DNA of 46,525 nt from Tannerellaceae bacterium (GTDB lineage: Bacteria > Bacteroidota > Bacteroidia > Bacteroidales > Tannerellaceae). The position numbers and the translations under genes are program-made. Below the pieces are notes generated by a model that did not search any database, was not told the DNA's origin, and saw nothing but the letters and a program-made list of their open reading frames with translations. Within the stretch, counting starts at the first letter, position 1; each line of letters begins with the position of its first letter. The DNA is taken from positions 1 through 46,525 of the forward strand of contig JAITKB010000008.1 of NCBI GenBank assembly GCA_031278605.1. Direction: 5' to 3'. Of this stretch, positions 33,136 through 39,667 are shown in pieces.

Positions 33136-33540
33136 ATGGATGCAACAACCGACAAAATGGTGGAAATCGCCCGCTTCCCCTACCCGGCAGAAGCACAAAC
33201 CCTGATCGCCCTGCTGCAATCGGAAGGAATCGCCTGTTATCTGAGGAACGAATACACCTCGCAGCTCCTGGGCGGATGCGTTGATCTGGGCGGCGCGCGC
33301 GTGGAACTGCTGGAGAGCGACGCCCCCAGGGCGCTCGAGGTGATGAAAAACGAAGGATACCTCCGGGAAGACGACCTCCCCGAAGAAGAAGAGGAAATTC
33401 AAACCGTCGCCGGATGGGCCCGCCACGTCCCCCTGTTGAGGAATCTTCCGATGGAAAAGCAAATCCTGGTCTTGCTCCTTCTCCTGGCTGTTTGCCTGGG
33501 ATTGTTCGTGTACCTCGGCGCCAGGTTTTCTTCCCCGTAA
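33136..33540 (+). CDS. DUF2007-type protein with C-terminal membrane helix
   Basis: 134 residues. The N-terminal ~70 residues (MVEIARFPYPAEAQTLIALL, then SEGIACYLRNEYTSQLLGG) match the DUF2007 putative signal-transducing family, a small PII-like fold. A charged linker (DDLPEEEEEI) and a membrane helix near 110-130 (ILVLLLLLAVCLGLFVYLG) follow. Role unknown. It is 13 bp after the serine hydrolase gene and 21 bp before the kinase gene, consistent with one operon. Confidence 0.83.
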   Translation: MDATTDKMVEIARFPYPAEAQTLIALLQSEGIACYLRNEYTSQLLGGCVDLGGARVELLESDAPRALEVMKNEGYLREDDLPEEEEEIQTVAGWARHVPLLRNLPMEKQILVLLLLLAVCLGLFVYLGARFSSP

Positions 33541-33561
33541 CATCTCCGGAAAAAAGACCGT

Positions 33562-34995
33562 ATGATAACCGACCCATTAAAGAAACTGTATCGCACCCAT
33601 ACCGGGTGTGATGCAAAAGCAATCACGGAACTCCCCTCCTCAGGATCCAACAGACGCTACTTCCGCCTCACGGGCGCCGGGAGTCTCATCGGCGTATACG
33701 GCACATCGGCCGAAGAAAACCGGGCGTTTATGTACATGGCGAAACATTTCCGGGAGAAAGCCCTGCCCGTGCCTTCGGTTTATGCCTCGACGAACGATCA
33801 CCTCTTTTATCTTCAGGAGGATCTGGGCGATACCCTCCTCTTCCACGCCATAGAGAAAGGACGGCAAAGTTGCGTGTTCGACGAAACCGAGCGGCGCCTG
33901 TTGCACAAAACCATCGCCCTGCTGCCCGAACTGCAATGCAAGGGGGCACAAGGCATGGACTTCTCCCGGTGCTATCCGCAGCCCGAATTTAACCGCCGCT
34001 CCGTCCTCTGGGATCTGAACTACTTCAAGTACTGCTTTCTCAAGGCCACCGGTATGGATTTTCAGGAAGACCGCCTGGAGGACGACTTCCGACAGATGAG
34101 CGATACCTTGCTGGAGGATTCCTCCGACACCTTCCTGTACCGCGATTTTCAGTCGCGCAATGTGATGATCCGCCACGGCAATCCCTGGTTCATCGACTTT
34201 CAGGGCGGACGCCGGGGTCCGGTCTACTACGACGTGGCTTCCTTCCTCTGGCAGGCAAAGGCCAATTTTACGGACGATCTCCGAAACGAACTGCTGACGG
34301 AGTACATCCGGGCGCTCGCCGCGTTCCGCCCGGTGAACGAGGAGCACTTCTTTCGTCAGTTGCGTCATTTTGTGCTCTTCCGCACCTTGCAGGTACTGGG
34401 CACGTACGGCTTCCGGGGGTATTTCGAGAAGAAACCCCACTTTATACAAAGCGTACCGTTTGCGATGGAGAACCTCCGCAAACTGCTGCGCGAAACCTAT
34501 GCCGAATATCCTTACCTCTGCTCCGTTCTGCGGGAACTGACCCGCCTCAAGCAATTCTCGGACGATATACGAAGGCGTATCCTGGAGGTAAGGATCGTCA
34601 GCTTTGCCTACAAGAAGGGTATTCCCAACGACCCGGCCGGCAACGGCGGAGGATTCGTCTTCGACTGCCGCGCCGTGAACAACCCCGGCAAGTACGAACG
34701 CTACAACCACTTCACCGGCTTGGACGAACCCGTGGTGCGTTTCCTCGAAGAAGAAGGCGAAATAGAAGCCTTCCTGCAACATGTCTATGGTATGGTGGAG
34801 GCCTCGGTGAAACGATACATGGAGCGGGGATTCACCAGCCTGATGGTGTGTTTCGGATGCACGGGGGGGCAACACCGCTCGGTCTATTCCGCCCAGCAAC
34901 TGGCCGAACGGCTTCACCGGCAGTTCGGCGTGCGGATACACCTGACGCACCGGGAGCAGAACATCGAACAAATCTTTGAAGCCGCCATGCCATGA
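33562..34995 (+). CDS. AmgK-like sugar kinase fused to a RapZ C-terminal domain
   Basis: 477 residues, two domains. Residues 1-~335 are an aminoglycoside-phosphotransferase-fold kinase with the catalytic loop YRDFQSRNVM (D195, N200) and metal-binding D212 in FIDFQGGRRGPVYYD, the pattern of the MurNAc/GlcNAc anomeric kinase AmgK. The usual catalytic-loop histidine is arginine (YRD). Residues ~343-473 match the RapZ (YvcJ) C-terminal domain, with FGCTGGQHRSVYSAQQLAER (431-450). In E. coli that domain senses glucosamine-6-phosphate. The gene overlaps the next one, a MurU-like nucleotidyltransferase, by 4 bp. I infer a kinase for recycled cell-wall sugars with a built-in metabolite sensor. Confidence 0.85.
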   Translation: MITDPLKKLYRTHTGCDAKAITELPSSGSNRRYFRLTGAGSLIGVYGTSAEENRAFMYMAKHFREKALPVPSVYASTNDHLFYLQEDLGDTLLFHAIEKGRQSCVFDETERRLLHKTIALLPELQCKGAQGMDFSRCYPQPEFNRRSVLWDLNYFKYCFLKATGMDFQEDRLEDDFRQMSDTLLEDSSDTFLYRDFQSRNVMIRHGNPWFIDFQGGRRGPVYYDVASFLWQAKANFTDDLRNELLTEYIRALAAFRPVNEEHFFRQLRHFVLFRTLQVLGTYGFRGYFEKKPHFIQSVPFAMENLRKLLRETYAEYPYLCSVLRELTRLKQFSDDIRRRILEVRIVSFAYKKGIPNDPAGNGGGFVFDCRAVNNPGKYERYNHFTGLDEPVVRFLEEEGEIEAFLQHVYGMVEASVKRYMERGFTSLMVCFGCTGGQHRSVYSAQQLAERLHRQFGVRIHLTHREQNIEQIFEAAMP

Positions 34996-35711
34996 AAGCC
35001 ATGATTCTTGCCGCCGGCCTGGGCAAGCGTCTCCGCCCGCTGACGGATACGACGCCCAAAGCCCTCGTTCCGCTCCGGGGAAAACCCATGCTGGAGCATC
35101 TGCTGCTGAAACTAAAGGCCGCCGGATTTAACGAAATAACCATCAACATACATCATCTGGGCGAGCAGATCCTCGCCTTCCTGAAGGCCAATGGCAACTT
35201 CGGGCTTACCATTCATGTTTCCGACGAACGGAACTACCTGCTGGATACCGGCGGAGGCATCAAGCAGGCTGCCGAATTCCTGTCGGGCCGGGAGCCTTTC
35301 CTTGTGCACAACGTGGATATTCTCTCGGACGTAGACCTGGGGGCTTTCTATCGCAGTCACCGGAAAGAAGCGGGCGTCCTGGCTACCCTGCTTGTCGACA
35401 GCCGCAACTCCGTTCGCAGTCTCTTTTTCGACGCACACGACCGCCTTTGCGGTTGGCAGAACAAAGAAACGGGAGAGATCCGGTCTTTTTATCCCGATTT
35501 CTCTCCCGAGGCCTATACCCCTTATACTTTCGGCGGGGTGCACATGGTTTCTCCCCGTATATTCGAGCTGATGGAGGAGTGGACGGGCCGGTTTTCCATC
35601 GTCGACTTCTACCTTTCCGTCTGCATCCGCCTTCCGATCCGTTCCTATCGTTCCCCGGGCTCTGTCCTGGTGGATGTCGGTAAGCCTGAGACCTTGGCCC
35701 TCTTTCGCTGA
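34992..35711 (+). CDS. MurU-like nucleotidyltransferase
   Basis: 239 residues. MKAMILAAGLGKRLRPLTD and PKALVPLRGKPMLEHLL form the nucleotide-binding start of sugar-phosphate nucleotidyltransferases. LLDTGGGIKQA and VHNVDILSDVDLGAF provide the metal-site aspartates. The size and the coupling with an AmgK-like kinase make N-acetylmuramate-1-phosphate uridylyltransferase (MurU) the best guess, which would return sugar to UDP-MurNAc and bypass de novo synthesis. A hexose-1-phosphate nucleotidyltransferase is the alternative. Last gene of the plus-strand operon. Confidence 0.85.
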   Translation: MKAMILAAGLGKRLRPLTDTTPKALVPLRGKPMLEHLLLKLKAAGFNEITINIHHLGEQILAFLKANGNFGLTIHVSDERNYLLDTGGGIKQAAEFLSGREPFLVHNVDILSDVDLGAFYRSHRKEAGVLATLLVDSRNSVRSLFFDAHDRLCGWQNKETGEIRSFYPDFSPEAYTPYTFGGVHMVSPRIFELMEEWTGRFSIVDFYLSVCIRLPIRSYRSPGSVLVDVGKPETLALFR

Positions 35712-35735
35712 GGTTTTCGGAGATTGACTAATAAA

Positions 35736-37844
35736 CTAATAAACTACTTTCCACTTTTCCGTTCCTGCCGTCACGATGTAGGCTCCGCGTCCGGGGAGGG
35801 CGAAGGAGCGTTGGTCGTTGCCTGCGGGGGAGGATTTGCTGCGGGCGATCTCCTGCCCGAGGAGGTTATAAATTCTTACCGGAACATTCCCCGCAACACC
35901 CCATACGTAGAGCCTGCCCTGGTGGACAAAGCTTTGGGCTTGTGCCGACAGGGGAGGCGCCAGAGCGCTTGCCGAACGTTTGGGTTCCAGGGGATTGACG
36001 CCGAGTTGCGCCAGGGCCAGCCAGGCGGTGGCTCCGGTGTGGATGCGTTGGTTGTATTTCCATTCGTTGCCTTTGGGCGAACCGTCGGCCTGGACGCCTT
36101 CCAGCCAGATGCCGGTGCTTAGGCCGTCGCGGTTGGCTGCCGTGATGCTGCCGTTGTTTTGGGCTGCGGCGTTGGCCACGGCCAGTTGTTCGGCGTATTT
36201 CGCGGTATGACCCAGTACTTTCTCGACGATGATTTTCTGGAGCGAACCTTCCCACCAGATGCCGTCTTTATCGTCGTTGAAGTCGTACATCCCTTCGGCG
36301 GCGAAGCGGCTTTCGATGGTGGCCAGGATGCGCGCCGGATCAATGGCCGGGTCGTCATGGAAGGCCATCAACCCCCAGGTATTGACGTCGAGCGGATACA
36401 CGTCGCGGTTGGGGGTTGTCCCCTCGGACTGCGTCCCCGTATAGAAAAGCCCCTGGGAAGCATCGTACATGCGAAGGACAAACTCGCGGGCATGGGCGGC
36501 GTCCTCCCGGTAGAACTGCGGCGTGTGTCCGCTGGGCGGCGTCCGGGCGTTTTTCTCCAGTTCGTCGGCCAGTTGGGTCAAGGCGCTGAAGATGTCGATG
36601 CAGTGTTCGGTGCTGATGTATCCGGCTTTCTTTTGGTTGTCGTCGAATCCTTCCCATCCGCCCTTGAAGCCTCCGTTGGTATTGTCTTTCAGCGTGTGAA
36701 GGTAGTCGGCCAGGGTGCAGGCCGCTTCCAGGTAGCTCGTTGTGCCCGACCGACGCCATACTTCAAGGAAGGCCAGGATGGCCCAGGCGTTGTTGCCCGT
36801 GGAGAAGGAGTCGCTGTAATAATCCTCCCACCACTCCCCGGAGTTGACGTCGAGAAACCCCATGAGCCGGGCAAAGGGCGACTTCCCGGAAGAGGAGGCC
36901 CATCCGGGGAAGGAGGAGGGATTCCCCGGGGCGTATCCGTTGCGGAGGCCGCGTTCGGAGGAAGAGAACTTACGGTCGTGATTCAGGGCGAAAAGCAAGC
37001 CGTCGGCCACTTTGCAGGCCTGCTCCATCCGGTCGGCATAGGCGAGGGCCAATACGGTCATGGCCAGATCGTAGGAGTAGGCCACCGAGTTGATGAAATA
37101 CCCGTCGCGGTCGAGCGCAACAGGCTCGTAGCTCGCCGGGAAGACGGCGCCGGGGCGCGGGGTGGCAAACTCGTAATAAATATCGTCCACGAGGAAACCA
37201 AGAGAAACCTCGCCCCTGGAGGTCGGGTTGCTGAGGTAGTTGGTTACCCAACCGAATCCCCCGGAGATGTACGAGAGGTCGGCGTTCCGGAGGTCGATTT
37301 CAAACCTTTGCCATTCGGACGTCAGCGTTACGTAGCCGGTTTCCCGGCGGTCGGAGTCGGGGTATCTCGCCCCGCTGCCGTTGCCGCCGACGAAGAAGTT
37401 GACCCGGGTCGTTGGGTTGCCTTCCGAGCGGGCATGGAAGACCAGCCGGGTTGCTCCGGCGAGGTTCAAGCCTGCCTGAAGTTCGCCCCAGTCGTAGCGT
37501 GGCTCGGCCCCCGGCGTCTGCACGCCGTTGCCGAAGTAAAAGCCCGCCCATTCATCGCCTTTGAGCGAGAGGTTTACGCCTATGGCGCTGGTGCCGGAGT
37601 ATGCCTCGGTCCGGGCCTCGTTCATTTGCGGCGTTTCCACCCCAGCGCCGCTTTTCATCACGCCCCGCTGGGTGAAATGGTTGCGCGAATCGGAATAATC
37701 ACTGTATACGTACAGCTTGAGGCCCAGAGCATCTACTTGGTTGGCGAGCCAATGGGCGGCGGAGGCTTTCTCCAGGAGGTTATCCCCGGCCATTACCGCC
37801 GGGCACAGGGCGACGATGCATAAGCATAAGATGAAATGTTTCAT
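35736..37844 (-). CDS. Secreted multi-domain protein with six-hairpin-like domain and T9SS-type sorting tail
   Basis: 702 residues. Signal peptide (MKHFILCLCIVALCPAVMA). Residues ~30-240 form a beta-sandwich resembling a carbohydrate-binding or galactose-binding module (EWAGFYFGNGV, TRLVFHARSEGN, EWQRFEIDLRNADLSYISG, LVDDIYYEF). Residues ~250-620 are helix-rich with paired aromatic motifs (YDLAMTVLALAYADRMEQA, GNNAWAILAFLEVWRR, TEHCIDIFSALTQLADEL, WWEGSLQKIIVEKVLG), suggesting an (alpha/alpha)6 barrel of the glycosidase type. The last ~60 residues (VRIYNLLGQEIARSKSS and RGAYIVTAGTEKWKVVY) look like a type A T9SS C-terminal sorting domain. No catalytic acid pair can be fixed, so substrate and activity are unknown. 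It stands alone. Confidence 0.75.
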   Translation of the reverse strand: MKHFILCLCIVALCPAVMAGDNLLEKASAAHWLANQVDALGLKLYVYSDYSDSRNHFTQRGVMKSGAGVETPQMNEARTEAYSGTSAIGVNLSLKGDEWAGFYFGNGVQTPGAEPRYDWGELQAGLNLAGATRLVFHARSEGNPTTRVNFFVGGNGSGARYPDSDRRETGYVTLTSEWQRFEIDLRNADLSYISGGFGWVTNYLSNPTSRGEVSLGFLVDDIYYEFATPRPGAVFPASYEPVALDRDGYFINSVAYSYDLAMTVLALAYADRMEQACKVADGLLFALNHDRKFSSSERGLRNGYAPGNPSSFPGWASSSGKSPFARLMGFLDVNSGEWWEDYYSDSFSTGNNAWAILAFLEVWRRSGTTSYLEAACTLADYLHTLKDNTNGGFKGGWEGFDDNQKKAGYISTEHCIDIFSALTQLADELEKNARTPPSGHTPQFYREDAAHAREFVLRMYDASQGLFYTGTQSEGTTPNRDVYPLDVNTWGLMAFHDDPAIDPARILATIESRFAAEGMYDFNDDKDGIWWEGSLQKIIVEKVLGHTAKYAEQLAVANAAAQNNGSITAANRDGLSTGIWLEGVQADGSPKGNEWKYNQRIHTGATAWLALAQLGVNPLEPKRSASALAPPLSAQAQSFVHQGRLYVWGVAGNVPVRIYNLLGQEIARSKSSPAGNDQRSFALPGRGAYIVTAGTEKWKVVY

Positions 37845-37897
37845 TGTTCTTCAGTATTAAATGGTTGATACAATATTAATATGGTTAATACAATCCT

Positions 37898-37905
37898 CAA
37901 ATATA
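37898..37905 (-). promoter_or_regulatory. -7 element of the T9SS-type protein gene
   Basis: TATATTTG on the minus strand fits TAnnTTTG, 53 bp upstream of the start codon. The place where a -33 box would sit (about 37925-37929) overlaps a C10 run. Confidence 0.55.
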
Positions 37906-37925
37906 GGGTTTTATTTCGCGAAGTT

Positions 37926-37935
37926 CCCCCCCCCC
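37926..37935. repeat. C10 homopolymer (G10 on the coding strand) at the -33 position
   Basis: Ten consecutive C. Such tracts slip during replication; here the tract lies 20-29 bp upstream of the -7 box of the secreted-protein gene. Confidence 0.7.
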
Positions 37936-37946
37936 TTTACCCCCTG

Positions 37947-38083
37947 AATTTTCTGTGCACAGGAGCTGAAGCTGGAGTGCACAGAAAATTTTGCTGGAGT
38001 GCACAGAAAATTTTGCCGGAGTGCACAGAAAATTTTGCCGGAGTGCACAGAAAATTTTGCCGGAGTGCACAGAAAATTTCGCT
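37947..38083. repeat. Array D: 22-bp GTGCAC/AAAATTTT repeats
   Basis: Six GTGCAC palindromes spaced exactly 22 bp (37955, 37977, 37999, 38021, 38043, 38065). The unit is GGAGTGCACAG plus AAAATTTTGCC. The first copy is inverted (AATTTTCTGTGCAC, 37947-37960). The first inter-core segment, AGGAGCTGAAGCTGGA, is the same as in array B. The array lies in the divergent gap 37845-38224, which also contains promoter boxes for both neighbours and a C10 run. Confidence 0.93.
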
Positions 38084-38191
38084 CGATTCCAAAAGCATTC
38101 CAAAGGGAGAAGAGAGAAAAGGAAACTCCCTGACTATCAACCCCTAACCGCAAACCCCCAATCCACTGCCCGCTACCCGCTAAAAGTGTCG

Positions 38192-38199
38192 TATATTTG
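38192..38199 (+). promoter_or_regulatory. -7 element of cca
   Basis: TATATTTG fits TAnnTTTG, 25 bp upstream of the start codon. No clear -33 box. Confidence 0.5.
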
Positions 38200-38224
38200 C
38201 AAGGTAGAATAATATAATGATAGA

Positions 38225-39667
38225 ATGAGAATGGATTGGGCTATGTTGGATTGGAAAGAACCTTTTACGATAGTCGCCGAAGCGGCTGAAGAACTGCAGG
38301 TGGAGGCTTACCTGATTGGTGGCTACGTGCGGGACTTGTTGCTGAACCGTCCCTCCGGGGATATAGATATTATGGTAGTGGGCAGCGGCGTCGCCCTGGC
38401 ACAGGCCGTGGCCGAAAAGCTGGGACGGGGCGCCAAACTGACCGTGTTTCGGAACTTTGGAACAGCCCATGTGAAAAGCCGGGCCTGGGAACTGGAGTTC
38501 GTAGGGGCAAGGAAAGAATCCTATACGCGCAACAGCCGCAAACCCATCGTGGAGAACGGAACGCTGGAAGACGACCAAAACCGACGGGACTTTACCATCA
38601 ATACCCTCGCCCTTTGCCTGAGGCGCGAACGATACGGCGAACTGCTGGACCCCTTCGACGGCGTCCGCGACCTGGATAACCAGACCATACGCACGCCGCT
38701 CGACCCGGATATAACCTTCGGCGACGACCCCTTACGCATGATGCGGGCCGTACGCTTCGCCTCGCAACTCGGCTTCTTTATCGAGGCGGAGACCTTCGAG
38801 GCCATCGAACGGAACCGGGAACGTATCCTTATTATATCGAAAGAACGCATTGCCGACGAACTGAACAAAATCGTCCTCTCCCCCAAACCTTCCATAGGCT
38901 TTGAACTGCTGAATCTCTCCGGCCTGCTCCCGCTGATCTTCCCCGAACTCAGCGCCCTGGGAGGCGTGGAAACGAAAGAAGGCATCGGGCATAAGGATAA
39001 TTTCGCCCATACGCTCATGGTGCTCGATCGCCTCAGCCGGCACAGCGACAACCTCTGGCTGCGCTGGAGCGCCCTCCTGCACGACATTGCCAAACCGGCA
39101 ACCAAACGCTGGGATAACCGCCAGGGATGGACCTTCCACAACCATAACTTCATAGGCGAACGCATGGTCCCCGGCATCTTCCGGAGAATGAAACTGCCCA
39201 TGAACGAGAAGATGAAATACGTGCAGAAAATGGTGAACCTCCACATGCGCCCCATCGCCCTGGGAGATGAAGAAGTGACGGATTCGGCCGTCAGACGCCT
39301 CCTCTTCGATGCCGGCGACGACATCGACGACCTGATGCTGCTATGCGAAGCGGATATTACCAGCAAAAACCCGGAGAAAGTGAAACGTTTCTTAGAGAAT
39401 TTCCGCCTCGTGCGGGGAAAACTCGCGGAAATAGAAGAAAAAGACCGGGTGAGGAACTTCCAGCCGCCCGTTAGCGGGGAAGAAATCATGGCCACGTTCC
39501 ATCTGCCGCCGTCCCGCCCCGTGGGAGAACTGAAAGAAGCAATCAAACAGGCGATCCTCGATGGCCTAATCCCCAATGAATACCCCGCAGCCCACGCCTT
39601 TATGATGCGCAAGGCGGAGCAGATGGGCCTGTCGACCGAGTATCCTCCAGACGAACCACTCGGGTAA
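38225..39667 (+). CDS. cca: tRNA nucleotidyltransferase (CCA-adding) / poly(A) polymerase family with HD domain
   Basis: 480 residues. The nucleotidyltransferase head has YLIGGYVRDLLLNRPSGDID with catalytic D46 and D48, then RRDFTINTLALCL and DPLRMMRAVRFASQLGF. An HD phosphohydrolase domain follows (NFAHTLMVLDRL, LRWSALLHDIAKP). This adds or repairs the CCA end of tRNA; the HD domain may remove a terminal phosphate. The first ATG (38225) gives MRMDWAM; the third codon is an alternative start. The last 68 bp overlap the end of the convergent relA gene. Confidence 0.93.
   Translation: MRMDWAMLDWKEPFTIVAEAAEELQVEAYLIGGYVRDLLLNRPSGDIDIMVVGSGVALAQAVAEKLGRGAKLTVFRNFGTAHVKSRAWELEFVGARKESYTRNSRKPIVENGTLEDDQNRRDFTINTLALCLRRERYGELLDPFDGVRDLDNQTIRTPLDPDITFGDDPLRMMRAVRFASQLGFFIEAETFEAIERNRERILIISKERIADELNKIVLSPKPSIGFELLNLSGLLPLIFPELSALGGVETKEGIGHKDNFAHTLMVLDRLSRHSDNLWLRWSALLHDIAKPATKRWDNRQGWTFHNHNFIGERMVPGIFRRMKLPMNEKMKYVQKMVNLHMRPIALGDEEVTDSAVRRLLFDAGDDIDDLMLLCEADITSKNPEKVKRFLENFRLVRGKLAEIEEKDRVRNFQPPVSGEEIMATFHLPPSRPVGELKEAIKQAILDGLIPNEYPAAHAFMMRKAEQMGLSTEYPPDEPLG

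Noticed and set aside
36159-37823. Long plus-strand frame opposite the T9SS-type protein gene
   Set aside because: Antisense shadow; the minus-strand frame has signal peptide, domains and sorting tail.
37881-38212. Several open frames across array D
   Set aside because: Multiple frames on both strands give repeat-derived Cys/His-rich peptides, a sign of low-complexity DNA and not of a gene.
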